Below, one piece after another: positions 1-9,083 of a stretch of 64,000 nucleotides of DNA (position 1 is its first letter; each line of letters opens with the position of its first letter). Source of the DNA: Vibrio sinensis (GTDB lineage: Bacteria; Pseudomonadota; Gammaproteobacteria; Enterobacterales; Vibrionaceae); contig NZ_QVMU01000003.1 of assembly GCF_003605645.1 (NCBI RefSeq), forward strand, positions 1-64,000. The letters run 5' to 3'. A model generated the notes under the pieces. It worked only from the letters and a program-made list of their open reading frames with translations. It ran no database searches and was not told the DNA's origin. Position numbers and translations under genes: made by a program.

Positions 1-113
1 CCATTGGGACCCCCTTTCAATTCTTAATTAACTCTTGCAGTTGCCAGACCACAAGACGTTTTTATCAAATTGAAAGGGGTTATATAACTGACTTATAGCT
101 GTAAGCTTTACGG
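1..113. other. Left-edge region, no gene assigned; long-range dyad
   Basis: I cannot assign a gene here. A perfect 12-bp inverted repeat lies at 11-22 (cccctttcaatt) and 68-79 (aattgaaagggg), separated by 45 bases. It is followed on the + strand by a strong intrinsic terminator. One forward frame is open from the window edge to about base 96, but the short residue string is not recognisable. This could be the 3' end of a transcript or a small structured RNA that begins left of the window. Confidence 0.3.
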
Positions 114-138
114 AACCCCCAGCCTAGCTGGGGGTTTT
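114..138 (+). terminator. Intrinsic terminator (+ strand)
   Basis: A 10-bp perfect stem, aacccccagc (114-123) with gctgggggtt (127-136), has a 3-base loop and runs into T residues (135-138). It ends whatever transcript enters from the left edge of the window. Confidence 0.75.
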
Positions 139-148
139 CTCTATACAA

Positions 149-180
149 TAAAAAACCGGTGCTCAATAGCACCGGTTTTC
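149..180 (-). terminator. Intrinsic terminator of fabV
   Basis: The arms aaaccggtgct and agcaccggttt pair perfectly. Read on the minus strand the stem is followed by a run of T. It lies about 30 bases beyond the fabV stop codon. Confidence 0.8.
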
Positions 181-207
181 ATTTATATCGTTTAATCGGC
201 TACGCGA

Positions 208-1410
208 TTAGATATTGATGAAGTTCGCTTCAACTAATGGATTCACATCAGCTTCATAGTCAACGCCATCTACACCAAAACCAAACAGTTTTAGGAATTC
301 TTCTTTATATTCAACGTAGTCAGTTAACTCTTTCAAATTTTCAGAAGTAATTTGCGGCCACAATTCACGACAATGCTGTTGAATATCATCACGTAGTTCC
401 CAGTCGTCAAGACGTAGACGATTTGATTCATCCACTTCTGCGACACTGCCATCTTCTTTATATAAGCGTTGGCTAAACATACGGAAGATTTGCTCCATAC
501 AGCCTTCGTGAACGCCTTGCTCACGCATTTTCTTGAAGACCATTGCGATGTACAAAGGCATAACAGGAATGGCTGAACTTGCTTGAGTCACAACTGATTT
601 AAGAACAGCAACGTTTGCACTACCACCAGTAGCGGCTAGTTTTTCGTTCAAAACAGACGCTGCACGGTCAAGGTCCATCTTCGCTTTACCAAGCGCGCCA
701 TCCCAATAGATTGGCCACGTTAGTTCAGTACCGATGTAGCTGTAAGCTACTGTTTTACAACCGTCAGCTAATACACCAGCTTCAGATAGAGCGTTAATCC
801 AAAGCTCCCAATCTTCACCACCCATAACGGTAATGGTGTCTTTGATTTCTTCTTCTGTCGCAGGCTCTACGCTTGCTTCAATAATAACGTCTTTGTTGGT
901 ATCAACCGCTGTAGAAGTATAAGTTTCACCAATCGGTTTTAGTGAAGAACGGATAACTTCACCTGTTTCTGGCATCTTACGCACTGGTGAAGCCAGTGAA
1001 TAAACAACCATGTCAATCTGACCAAGATCTTCTTTAATCAAATCAATCGTTTTCTGTTTCGCTTCATTAGAGAACGCGTCACCATTTAGGCTTTTCGCAT
1101 ATAACCCTTCTTCATGAGCTAATTTCTCGAAAGCAACTGAATTATAAAAACCGGCTGTACCTGGTTTCTTTTCAGTTGCTTCTTTTTCAAAGAAAACACC
1201 GATCGTTGATGCACCGCCACCGAAAGCTGCTGCAATGCGAGAAGAAAGACCGTAGCCACTTGAAGCGCCAACAACAAGTACACGCTTAGGTGCATTTTTA
1301 ATTGGGCCTTGTGCTTTAGTGTAAGCAATTTGTTCTTTTACGTTCGCTTCACAACCCACTGGGTGCGTAGTGGTACAGATAAATCCACGAATTCGAGGTT
1401 TGATGATCAT
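208..1410 (-). CDS. fabV: Enoyl-[acyl-carrier-protein] reductase FabV
   Basis: This NADH-dependent enoyl-ACP (trans-2-enoyl-CoA) reductase catalyses the last reduction of each fatty-acid elongation cycle in the cytosol. It is the triclosan-resistant alternative to FabI that is common in vibrios. About 400 residues, the usual FabV length. It opens with [12 protein letters not shown], has a cofactor-binding glycine motif GASSGYG near residue 48, and carries the family Tyr-X8-Lys catalytic pair in the segment [13 protein letters not shown] start it at the ATG at 1410, which has AAGGAAG just upstream; the reading frame extends two codons further to a TTG. It is a single gene with its own terminator, and fadE lies upstream on the same strand behind a separate terminator. 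Confidence 0.96.
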   Translation of the reverse strand: MIIKPRIRGFICTTTHPVGCEANVKEQIAYTKAQGPIKNAPKRVLVVGASSGYGLSSRIAAAFGGGASTIGVFFEKEATEKKPGTAGFYNSVAFEKLAHEEGLYAKSLNGDAFSNEAKQKTIDLIKEDLGQIDMVVYSLASPVRKMPETGEVIRSSLKPIGETYTSTAVDTNKDVIIEASVEPATEEEIKDTITVMGGEDWELWINALSEAGVLADGCKTVAYSYIGTELTWPIYWDGALGKAKMDLDRAASVLNEKLAATGGSANVAVLKSVVTQASSAIPVMPLYIAMVFKKMREQGVHEGCMEQIFRMFSQRLYKEDGSVAEVDESNRLRLDDWELRDDIQQHCRELWPQITSENLKELTDYVEYKEEFLKLFGFGVDGVDYEADVNPLVEANFINI

Positions 1411-1537
1411 ATTCAACTTCCTTTAAAAATCTTCGCTAGGATAAAAGGTTCATTCGAAAATCGCATCTAATTTCTTTAAAAATGCGTGATAAATGCAAGT
1501 GGTTGGAGCTGTTTTGTAATTTTAAGCCATAAAAACA

Positions 1538-1562
1538 ACAAAAGCTCCCCGAGGGGAGCTTA
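1538..1562 (-). terminator. Intrinsic terminator of fadE
   Basis: A 9-bp perfect stem, aagctcccc (1542-1550) with ggggagctt (1553-1561), is followed on the minus strand by TTTTGTTGTTTTT. It separates fadE from fabV. Confidence 0.8.
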
Positions 1563-1596
1563 GACAAAATAAATACTTTAAGTGAGATTGTTAATC

Positions 1597-3879
1597 TTAC
1601 GCGACACTATTAAGTTTAGGTTTAGCGCTATTTGATGTTCTAACTTCGCTAAAATCATGACTAAAATCATCTACCTGTATTGCTTGATAGCGAAGTTTGT
1701 CCGCAGCCATTACTTGTTCGCATTCTTGCTCGGTTATCACGCCTTCCTTAATTGCTTGCGCTAAACGTTCAGACAGAATGCCTTTGCGGGCCACTTTCCC
1801 CTCTTTTGCTGCTCGCATAAGTTTACGCTCAATCCCTTTCACACCATACATGGCGAGAAATGCACGCTCCATCAAACCGACACAATCATCCTCTTGGTCG
1901 CCGATATAACACAAGTGAGTTAATCGATCTCGATGTGCTCCTGGCGTCATTAAACTTTCCGCCAAACGCACGCTAAGATCATCGCTTGGTTTATCAAAAT
2001 GATTACCCAATGGGAACACCAACACTTTCAAAATACGTCCAACTGATTTGTGTGGATAATTGGTAAACGCTTCTTGAAGAGATTTTGAACCTTGATGTAG
2101 ACAGTGCTGAACAGCGTAATGCACATAATCTAAATCTTGTTGTTGACGGCCCTCATCCTCGTACTTTTTCAATGCCGCAGACGCCATGTAAAGATACGCA
2201 AGCACATCACCTAAACGCGCTGAGATCATCTCTTTTCGTTTCAAATCCCCGCCTAAAGTCAACATGGCAACATCTGCACTTACTGCCAACGCTCTGCTCA
2301 AACGCGTCATATCTTTATAGTAACGCTTCGTTGGGCCACTCATATCAGCTTTAACGAAATAAGAACCGGTTAATGCCGCGCCCATCGCACCAAAAGTATT
2401 TTTAGTGGCGTGAGAAATATGCTTAAACAGTAATTGATCAAACTCTTTCGCACCTTGCTTTGAATCTGGATTTGCCGCGGCTTCCATCTCTTTTAAGACA
2501 TATGGATGACAACGCGTTGCCCCTTGGCCAAAAATCATCAAGTTCCGAGTCAGAATGTTTGCGCCTTCAACGGTAATCGCAACAGGAATGCCTAGGTAAT
2601 GTGATGCTAAGTAGTTCATCGGACCATCTTGAATCGCTCTTCCTGAATGAATATCCATTGAGTCGTTTAAGATAGTTCGCGCCATTTCAGTCATGTGGTA
2701 TTTTGCAATGGCGGTAACAATGCCTGGCTTTTCTTTCAAATCAAGTGAAGTCGTTGTCAGAGTTCTTGTTGCTTCGAGAAGATATGTCATGCCTCCGATT
2801 CGGCCTAAAGCTTCTGCAACACCCTCAAACTTACCAATAGACATACCAAACTGTTTACGAACATACGCATATGCGCCTGTCGTTCTTGATGTTAAATGGC
2901 CGATAGCCGTACCTAATGCAGGAAGAGAGATACCACGACCTGCTGATAGGCATTCAACTAGCATTCGCCAACCTTTACCTGCGTACTTTTGTCCACCAAT
3001 TAGCCAATCCATCGGAATAAAGACATCTTTACCTCGAGTCGGGCCATTCATAAAGGCAAGGCCAAGTGGGTCGTGTCGCTCGCCAATCTCAACACCTTTG
3101 TGATCAGCGGGGATTAATGCACAGGTGATGCCAATATCTTTTTCGTCACCAAGCAAACCATCTGGATCATGCATTTTAAACGCCAATCCAAGTACTGTTG
3201 CTACAGGGGCTAGTGTGATATATCGCTTGTTCCAATTCAGACGAATACCTAATACTTGTTCGCCATCGTGTTCACCGTAACAAACAATACCTTGATCGGG
3301 AATACCACCAGCATCCGAGCCAGCTTCAGGCCCCGTCAAAGCAAAACACGGAATCTCTGTGCCATCGGCAAGACGAGGAAGCCAGTAATCTTTTTGTTCT
3401 TGAGTACCATAGTGAGAAAGCAACTCTCCCGGCCCCAATGAGTTTGGAACCATAACCGTGACCGCTGTACTGATACTGCGCGTGGCAATACGAGACACAA
3501 TTGTCGAATTAGCCAATGCAGAAAACTCTCTACCACCATATTCTTTAGAAATGATTAAAGAGAAAAAGCGCTCTTGACGTAAATAAGCCCAAACTTCTGC
3601 GGGTAGATCACGATCTTGTTTAACAATTTTGTGATCATCAAGCATTTCAAGGAGCGTCTCTAACTCGTTATCCATAAACGCTTGCTCTTCTTTCGTAAGC
3701 GTTGGTTTCGGATACTGGTGCAGCTTTGAGAAATCAGGCTTACCAGAAAATAACTCGCCATCCCACCAAACACTCCCCGCTTCCATCGCTTCCTTTTCCG
3801 TTTCAGAAAGAGGTGGCAGCACTTTTTTAAACATTTTAAAAGCAGGATCGCTAATCCATTTTTGTCTTAGAGAGCTCAT
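1597..3879 (-). CDS. fadE: Acyl-CoA dehydrogenase FadE
   Basis: This FAD-dependent acyl-CoA dehydrogenase performs the first step of fatty-acid beta-oxidation, oxidising acyl-CoA to trans-2-enoyl-CoA. The protein has 760 residues, typical of the long FadE class. The N-terminal acyl-CoA dehydrogenase region carries ALTGPEAGSDAG at about 180-191. The C-terminal part of the catalytic fold carries VEGANILTRN near residue 438, and a FadE-specific C-terminal extension follows. The ATG at 3879 is preceded by AAGGAT. A TetR gene lies 132 bases upstream on the same strand. In Vibrio cholerae the corresponding fadE is next to the fatty-acid-responsive TetR VC1741, so regulation by that neighbour is likely. 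Confidence 0.95.
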   Translation of the reverse strand: MSSLRQKWISDPAFKMFKKVLPPLSETEKEAMEAGSVWWDGELFSGKPDFSKLHQYPKPTLTKEEQAFMDNELETLLEMLDDHKIVKQDRDLPAEVWAYLRQERFFSLIISKEYGGREFSALANSTIVSRIATRSISTAVTVMVPNSLGPGELLSHYGTQEQKDYWLPRLADGTEIPCFALTGPEAGSDAGGIPDQGIVCYGEHDGEQVLGIRLNWNKRYITLAPVATVLGLAFKMHDPDGLLGDEKDIGITCALIPADHKGVEIGERHDPLGLAFMNGPTRGKDVFIPMDWLIGGQKYAGKGWRMLVECLSAGRGISLPALGTAIGHLTSRTTGAYAYVRKQFGMSIGKFEGVAEALGRIGGMTYLLEATRTLTTTSLDLKEKPGIVTAIAKYHMTEMARTILNDSMDIHSGRAIQDGPMNYLASHYLGIPVAITVEGANILTRNLMIFGQGATRCHPYVLKEMEAAANPDSKQGAKEFDQLLFKHISHATKNTFGAMGAALTGSYFVKADMSGPTKRYYKDMTRLSRALAVSADVAMLTLGGDLKRKEMISARLGDVLAYLYMASAALKKYEDEGRQQQDLDYVHYAVQHCLHQGSKSLQEAFTNYPHKSVGRILKVLVFPLGNHFDKPSDDLSVRLAESLMTPGAHRDRLTHLCYIGDQEDDCVGLMERAFLAMYGVKGIERKLMRAAKEGKVARKGILSERLAQAIKEGVITEQECEQVMAADKLRYQAIQVDDFSHDFSEVRTSNSAKPKLNSVA

Positions 3880-4011
3880 ATTCAGATCCTTTTGTTCACA
3901 TATGTAGCTTATTCACTATACGACTTCTGTCGCTAACTCGATCTCGGGGTTAACCCGTTGTCGTTGTAATTTAGTTCACTGGTTTCAATTCATAGCCAAT
4001 CAAGGCTGTCG

Positions 4012-4647
4012 TTACGCAGATGAGCGAACGTCAACACCGGCAGACAGATATGGAATCAGTTGACTTATCAACCCATTCGCATCCACCTTGCTGCCGTAAT
4101 CACTTTCCGCGATATCGGCTAATGCTTGGCTTGAAGCCATGGTGAAGACACAGGCGCCCAAGGTAAAATGAAGACGCCAAAACAAATCTTGTTGGGTTAG
4201 TGAGGGATTGGCTTTCATCACCGAATCAGTAAATAACCCCAATACATCTTGATAACGAGTGGTAATGAACCAACGTAAATGCCCTTGAACGTCGGTATAC
4301 CCTCGACCAATCAGCAACATAAAAAGATGTGCTCCATTTGGACGGATTTTATTCAAACCAATAAGCGGTTCACGTAACGCCTCAAACACCTCTTCCATCT
4401 GATAATTTTGATTCATATTTAAATTGATCAGTGCATCCTGCACTGCGGGCATAAATGCCTCGAGGTAACGATTCAGAACCGCTCTTACCAGCGTTTTTTT
4501 GTCACCAAAGTGATAATTCACAGAGGCAAGGTTAACACCAGCTCGACTCGTGATGGCCCGTAGAGAAGTATCGTTAAAGCCATGCTCCGCAAACAGAGTT
4601 TCTGCCACATCGAGAATCTTATTCTTGGTACTACTCTTGGTCAGCAT
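4012..4647 (-). CDS. psrA: TetR-family fatty-acid regulator, PsrA-like
   Basis: TetR-type repressor of about 211 residues. The N-terminal helix-turn-helix region reads KILDVAETLFAEHGFNDTSL followed by RAGVNLASVNYHFGDKKTL. The C-terminal half is an all-helical ligand domain. I start it at the ATG at 4647 (MLTKSSTKNK); the frame is open 34 codons further, but that extension is not family-like and would cover the promoter. Position next to fadE and vrrA matches VC1741, described as PsrA, a regulator responding to long-chain fatty acids. An AAAC-N4-GTTT palindrome 17 bases upstream supports autoregulation. The symbol rests on synteny and the operator, so ligand identity is inferred. Confidence 0.8.
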   Translation of the reverse strand: MLTKSSTKNKILDVAETLFAEHGFNDTSLRAITSRAGVNLASVNYHFGDKKTLVRAVLNRYLEAFMPAVQDALINLNMNQNYQMEEVFEALREPLIGLNKIRPNGAHLFMLLIGRGYTDVQGHLRWFITTRYQDVLGLFTDSVMKANPSLTQQDLFWRLHFTLGACVFTMASSQALADIAESDYGSKVDANGLISQLIPYLSAGVDVRSSA

Positions 4648-4661
4648 TTTAATCGCCCGTA

Positions 4662-4677
4662 TTAAACACCTGTTTGA
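4662..4677 (-). promoter_or_regulatory. PsrA-type operator
   Basis: The sequence AAACACCTGTTT at 4664-4675 fits the published PsrA pattern of GAAAC/CAAAC, a 2-4 base spacer and GTTTG/GTTTC. It sits 17 bases upstream of the chosen TetR start, where it would give autorepression. Confidence 0.5.
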
Positions 4678-4807
4678 AAATATACATCTAGCACAACAAA
4701 TTAACAACCGCGCAACATCACACTTCTTAACCTCGGTTAGAAATCGCACAATCTATGGGCATCAACTCTTTGTTTTTTAGGATATTTAAAAAAATAATGA
4801 AAATATT

Positions 4808-4837
4808 GGGAACTGTTTTGAAATTCATGAGTCTGAA
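4808..4837 (+). promoter_or_regulatory. Sigma-E (RpoE) type promoter of vrrA
   Basis: A GGGAACT -35 element (4808-4814) and a GTCTGAA -10 element (4831-4837) are separated by 16 bases. This matches the RpoE consensus GGAACTT - N15-19 - TCTRA. Transcription would begin near 4843. Confidence 0.7.
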
Positions 4838-4842
4838 TTATT

Positions 4843-4974
4843 GTAGTTACAGAGCTTTAAGAGTTTTTCGGGCCGTCAAACTTGTTTCCCACTGTTACTA
4901 CAGCAATGCTGCTTTTTCTTATTAACTCCTATATTTGTATCCGCCCAGAGCGCCACTTTGCTCTGGGCTTTTTT
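4843..4974 (+). ncRNA. vrrA: Small regulatory RNA VrrA
   Basis: This gene-free stretch has a sigma-E-type promoter directly before it and a strong terminator at its end, giving a transcript of about 132 nt. VrrA of V. cholerae is a sigma-E-dependent sRNA of about 140 nt encoded between VC1741 (the TetR) and VC1743. It represses OmpA and modulates outer-membrane vesicle release. The position next to the same TetR, the promoter class and the length all agree. I have not aligned the sequence to VrrA, so identity rests on synteny and architecture. Confidence 0.75.
4943..4974 (+). terminator. Terminator of vrrA
   Basis: The stem gcccagagc (4943-4951) with gctctgggc (4960-4968) is followed by six T residues. 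Confidence 0.85.
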
Positions 4975-5041
4975 ATGTGTGTACTATTTGTTTGTGCGTA
5001 TGTTATGCGCATGATTGTTTACGTACGCAATAATTGATGAT

Positions 5042-5473
5042 CTAGTTTTTTGGTAAGTGGTTATCAGGGAACACCCAATAACAACTCAGTGCATAGTTGC
5101 TCAACATCCCAACCCCAACCCCTAATATCAAAGCGATAAAGATGAAAATCCCCTCTGTGCCTAAAATGCTGGTTGTAAACTTGAACACAACAAAATTTGG
5201 GAATCCTGACAGCATTGCACTGCACATCGATTTTCCCCACTGACGCAGCTTGGCCTGTTGAACCTCTAGCACAGCAAACGTCAAAATACGATTTCCATAC
5301 CACGTTGTTGTTGCTGCGCAAAGAAAGGCCACGATGCGTGAAAACATCAATGGTCCTTCCATTCCATAATAAACAGCACTAAATACGCAAGCATCGATGA
5401 CAAACCCGATTCCACCAATCAATGCGAAATGAGCCAAATGAGTAAAACGTCTGTTTATGGCGAGTCGATTCAT
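5042..5473 (-). CDS. GtrA-like family membrane protein
   Basis: Small integral membrane protein of about 143 residues, with four predicted hydrophobic helices and the GtrA/DPMS pattern (FALIGGIGFVIDACVF in helix 1, WYGNRILTF between helices). GtrA-type proteins are thought to flip undecaprenyl-phosphate-linked sugars across the inner membrane. It starts at the ATG at 5473, which overlaps the stop of the preceding glycosyltransferase by four bases (ATGA), so it is the third gene of a translationally coupled operon. The frame extends five codons further to a TTG, which I consider less likely. Confidence 0.85.
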   Translation of the reverse strand: MNRLAINRRFTHLAHFALIGGIGFVIDACVFSAVYYGMEGPLMFSRIVAFLCAATTTWYGNRILTFAVLEVQQAKLRQWGKSMCSAMLSGFPNFVVFKFTTSILGTEGIFIFIALILGVGVGMLSNYALSCYWVFPDNHLPKN

Positions 5474-6921
5474 AGCGAATGATGACAACGGTATAAAGAA
5501 CGCTGACTCTGAGCGGTATATTCAATAACACAGCTTAATTTATTTTGTTCTACTAAGCTGTTTACTTCTTGGCGAACACCTACGAGTTGGAACTGCTCAA
5601 ATTGCGAAAGCACCTGTTGATCCACTAATGGCGTCGCTTTACCATAACTGTAGAATTGCCCAGAAAATGGTCGGTGTCCTACATAGTAAGTGGGTAAATT
5701 TTGATTCGCATGACTGAAGATCACCCTATCACTTTTGCGATCAGCAGTACCAAATTGCAGATATATGACGGCACCAATCAATAGAACGGGAACGACTGAA
5801 GATGCGACCTTAAACCACTTTTGATTTTGTGAACTTCCTGGCATCAATAAACTGATCAATCCCCCAAGCGCTGGAATTCCTGGCAACACATAGGCTGGTA
5901 AAATATTACCCGACAAAGTAAAGAGAACTAAGGGAGAAAGCATCCACAAAAATAGTAAGCTAAGTACACCTTTAGGCGCTTCATTTTGTGACCCATTTGT
6001 CTCTCTATCTAAGGTACTTTTTTGAATCAAGGAACCTTTTCGAATGTCATGACGTTTTTTCCACAACAGAACAGGCAGTACAACCGACCAAGGTAACGCT
6101 GAATACAGCCAAAATAGCCAGATGGTGCCACGCGGTTCATTATGAGCTGAACCATATAAGTCCCCCTCCCAACCACTGACTAAAAAGCGATTAATATGTT
6201 CACCAACCAGAAAATAATCTAAAAAACCTGGTGTCGCGTGTTCAGCCATGATGTACCAAGGAGCTGCAATCATCAGCATCAACGCTGAACCTGAGATTAA
6301 GGGGAAACGGCTCCAAAGCACTTTAAAACTCGTTATAAAGCCATGTTGTATGATCAGCCACGGCATAACGACCAGGCCTACTAAAACGATAATTAGCGGG
6401 CCTTTGGCAAGTAAACCAACAGCTAGGCCGATAAATCCAACATACCCCCATATTCGAGAGCCTTGCCAACAGAAATAAAACCCTATGATTGCCAAAGTCA
6501 TCCCTAGCGTAAGAGCCATATCTGTCATAACGGCACCTGACGATATAGAAAAAATTCCACATGTTGCGAGTACTAGCGCTGTAATGAGCGCGTTCATCGC
6601 CAATTTTCGCGAGAAATAGCTCATCAACCCTATGACGATAACGCCTGCTAACCAGTGTGGCACGCGCACCGCAAATTCATTGATACCAAATGATTCAATT
6701 CCTAGCGCGCTCATCCAAGTAAACAGTGGTGGCTTCCCCCAAAATGGGATTCCATAGTCAAATTGCGGCGTCAACCAATTTGATGTTTCAACCATTAAGC
6801 GTGCCATTTCACCATATCGCGCTTCTGTCGTGTCCATCAGAGGATAGGCGCTTAAAGACAACAACCGAATCAACAGTGCAGCACCGAGGATTGCCCACAG
6901 ATACATACGATGACCATTCAT
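5470..6921 (-). CDS. ArnT-like (GT39/PMT) glycosyltransferase
   Basis: Polytopic inner-membrane glycosyltransferase of 483 residues. It has about ten or more hydrophobic segments and the ArnT/PMT signature early in the protein: MDTTEARYGEMARLM followed by PFWGKPPLFTWM. Family members transfer a sugar from an undecaprenyl-phosphate carrier to an acceptor on the periplasmic face; ArnT adds aminoarabinose to lipid A. No other aminoarabinose genes are near, so the sugar and the acceptor are unknown. It overlaps both neighbours by ATGA junctions and so works with the GT2 enzyme and the GtrA-like protein. Confidence 0.88.
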   Translation of the reverse strand: MNGHRMYLWAILGAALLIRLLSLSAYPLMDTTEARYGEMARLMVETSNWLTPQFDYGIPFWGKPPLFTWMSALGIESFGINEFAVRVPHWLAGVIVIGLMSYFSRKLAMNALITALVLATCGIFSISSGAVMTDMALTLGMTLAIIGFYFCWQGSRIWGYVGFIGLAVGLLAKGPLIIVLVGLVVMPWLIIQHGFITSFKVLWSRFPLISGSALMLMIAAPWYIMAEHATPGFLDYFLVGEHINRFLVSGWEGDLYGSAHNEPRGTIWLFWLYSALPWSVVLPVLLWKKRHDIRKGSLIQKSTLDRETNGSQNEAPKGVLSLLFLWMLSPLVLFTLSGNILPAYVLPGIPALGGLISLLMPGSSQNQKWFKVASSVVPVLLIGAVIYLQFGTADRKSDRVIFSHANQNLPTYYVGHRPFSGQFYSYGKATPLVDQQVLSQFEQFQLVGVRQEVNSLVEQNKLSCVIEYTAQSQRSLYRCHHSL

Positions 6922-8096
6922 GCTCGTTTCTCCATTGGACGTTGTGTTCCATAGTCTCTACGATGAAGATTGGTAGCTTGAACGGCTCCTTGTTCGGTGT
7001 ATTGAAATCTACCCCGTTCTTTTTCGCTAATAGATTGCACTAAATAAAGGGGACGCTTCTTCGTTTCAATAAAAATTCGACCAATATATTCACCTAACAA
7101 GCCAATACTGAGCAGTTGAATACCCCCCAAAGCCAGTAGAACCACCATCATCGATGGATACCCTGATACTGATTCACCAAATAACACGGTTTTTATCACG
7201 ACGAACACACCAAACCCAAACGATCCTGCTGCAATAAGTGCACCAAATAGCGTTGCTAGTCGTAGTGGTCGAATGGAAAATGAAGTAATTCCGTCTACCG
7301 CCAAACCAAGTAGCTTTAAGTAATTCCATTTCGTCTCTCCGCAGAAACGCGCATCACGATCAAATTGAACAATCGCTTGTTTATATCCCGGCCAAGAAAA
7401 TATCCCTTTCATATAACGATTACGCTCAGGTAAGCGATTAATATGATCGACAACTTCACGGCTAATTAACCGAAAATCACCGACATTCTCTGGAATATCG
7501 GTTTGCGCCATTGCGTTCATTAAGCGATAAAAACAAGCCGCTGATTGTCGTTTAAACCAAGTTTCACCATGCCTATGACGACGTTGCATATTGACGACAT
7601 CAAATCCCTCACGCCATTTATCGAGCATTTGGGGAATAAGTTCCGGGGGATCTTGAAGATCCGCATCAATGAGGATCACAGCCAGACCTCGGCTGTATTC
7701 AAGCCCCGCCGACATCGCCGATTCCTTGCCGAAATTGCGGCTTAATTGAACACTTCGTATTGAGCTCGAACTTTGTCGGAAAGCAGCCACGACAGAGAGG
7801 CTGTCGTCTTGACTACCATCATCAACATAAATGATTTCGCTGCTATCAGGTAAACGATCAAGCACTGCTGCCAACCGGCGATGCAACTCAGGTAACACAT
7901 CTGCTTCATTAAAATAAGGAACAATAACGGACAATGTCACAACAGGCAGTGCTTCACCAAACAACGGCTCTTTGATTCCAGATTCTTGAGATACGACTTC
8001 TTTAGAGAATGCTTGTGTCGAAAAAAGACGACTTTGGGTGGAATGATGGCGATTGATTAAATGATCTTTGCTAGTTAAAGGGCTCACTCGGTTCAT
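6918..8096 (-). CDS. GT2 polyprenyl-phosphate glycosyltransferase (ArnC/GtrB-like)
   Basis: Family 2 glycosyltransferase of 392 residues. The catalytic domain contains LSVIVPYFNEADVLPEL near residue 56, YVDDGSQDDS and DADLQDPPE, the metal- and nucleotide-sugar-binding aspartates. Two hydrophobic C-terminal segments give the topology of GtrB/ArnC enzymes, which charge undecaprenyl phosphate with a sugar. An N-terminal extension of about 50 residues precedes the catalytic fold and has no internal alternative ATG. First gene of the three-gene operon; the start is divergent from a two-component system about 310 bases away. Confidence 0.88.
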   Translation of the reverse strand: MNRVSPLTSKDHLINRHHSTQSRLFSTQAFSKEVVSQESGIKEPLFGEALPVVTLSVIVPYFNEADVLPELHRRLAAVLDRLPDSSEIIYVDDGSQDDSLSVVAAFRQSSSSIRSVQLSRNFGKESAMSAGLEYSRGLAVILIDADLQDPPELIPQMLDKWREGFDVVNMQRRHRHGETWFKRQSAACFYRLMNAMAQTDIPENVGDFRLISREVVDHINRLPERNRYMKGIFSWPGYKQAIVQFDRDARFCGETKWNYLKLLGLAVDGITSFSIRPLRLATLFGALIAAGSFGFGVFVVIKTVLFGESVSGYPSMMVVLLALGGIQLLSIGLLGEYIGRIFIETKKRPLYLVQSISEKERGRFQYTEQGAVQATNLHRRDYGTQRPMEKRA

Positions 8097-8405
8097 AAGA
8101 TACTTCTCTATTTTGAGTGTCTGGTTCCCGATGGTTATCCATCGAGAACAAAAAACGAATATCTGAACCTTATCGCCCTCGATGTGAAATCTCTGTTGTC
8201 GACATTTTTTTCACACGATTTCTGTTGCTATTGACCTCATGTTAAACTGCTCACCAACCAATACCGATTCGATATCGCAGTGTAATTCGTTGCCATCAGA
8301 TATCCCCTGCGCTTCTTCTTAAGCACTCATTGAGTTAAGTGTTAAACAGCTGAAATGCAAGCTGGATTATTGGATCGCACTATTGTTGAGAGAAAAATAC
8401 GCGTC
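8097..8405. promoter_or_regulatory. Divergent promoter region, glycan operon / two-component system
   Basis: This 309-base spacer contains the promoters for the GT2 operon (leftward) and for the response-regulator gene (rightward). The motif gttaaac(t/a)gct occurs at 8241-8251 and again at 8341-8351. I see no confident operator or coding sequence. Confidence 0.4.
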
Positions 8406-9083
8406 ATGAATAAAATATTACTGATTGAAGATAACCGGGAAGTAGCTGGTATTCTGTTTGACTACTTTGAGTGCTTAGGCATGGAACTGGATTACGCTGA
8501 CAATGGTGAATTGGGGCTGCAATTGGCGCTTGCTGGAAATTTCGATCTTATTTTGCTCGATCTCATGCTACCGCGCATGGATGGCTTAACCGTCTGTAAC
8601 AAACTTAGAGCAGCAGGCAAGGTTACACCCATTTTAATGCTAACCGCATTAGACAATCGTGAAGATATGTTGAATGGCTTTCAACACGGTGCTGACGACT
8701 ATCTTACTAAGCCTTTTGACCTCGATATCCTAGAAGCTCGGATGCGTGCACTTATCAAACGTTATCGTGGACAAACCGCTGAGACCATTTTGACTTTTGG
8801 TAGCTTAAGCATCGAACAAAAAACTCGCCAAGCTCATCGTCATGGCAAAAAACTGGCTCTCAACCCCACCACTTATACCATTTTAGAGCTGCTTTGCATG
8901 CGTGCTCCAGACATCGTTACACGTCAAGAACTAGCCGAAAAGTTATGGCAGGAAGATGAACCCAATAATGATGTGTTACGTAGCCATATCTACCAACTGC
9001 GCAACCAGCTCGATAAGCCATTTGCTTTCCCTATGCTTAAAACCATACCGAAAATTGGATTTCGTTTAGAGGAAGAAGCGTGA
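8406..9083 (+). CDS. OmpR-family response regulator
   Basis: Two-domain DNA-binding response regulator of about 225 residues. The receiver domain begins MNKILLIEDN and carries the phospho-acceptor Asp52 in LLDLMLPRMDG and the switch lysine in DYLTKPFD. The C-terminal winged helix ends in LRSHIYQLRNQLDKP. I use the ATG at 8406 because the receiver fold begins there; the frame continues upstream to 8355. It overlaps the histidine-kinase gene by four bases. Divergent orientation from the glycan operon makes that operon a plausible target. It is clearly paralogous to the regulator at 17525-18196. Confidence 0.92.
   Translation: MNKILLIEDNREVAGILFDYFECLGMELDYADNGELGLQLALAGNFDLILLDLMLPRMDGLTVCNKLRAAGKVTPILMLTALDNREDMLNGFQHGADDYLTKPFDLDILEARMRALIKRYRGQTAETILTFGSLSIEQKTRQAHRHGKKLALNPTTYTILELLCMRAPDIVTRQELAEKLWQEDEPNNDVLRSHIYQLRNQLDKPFAFPMLKTIPKIGFRLEEEA

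Noticed and set aside
3947..3956. Perfect palindrome GGGTTAACCC between fadE and the TetR gene
   Set aside because: Only 10 bp, with no flanking extension and no match to the PsrA or FadR patterns I know.
8241..8351. Motif gttaaac(t/a)gct repeated 100 bases apart as response-regulator sites
   Set aside because: An 11-base near match at this distance can occur by chance, and OmpR-type sites are normally tandem at about 10-11 bases.
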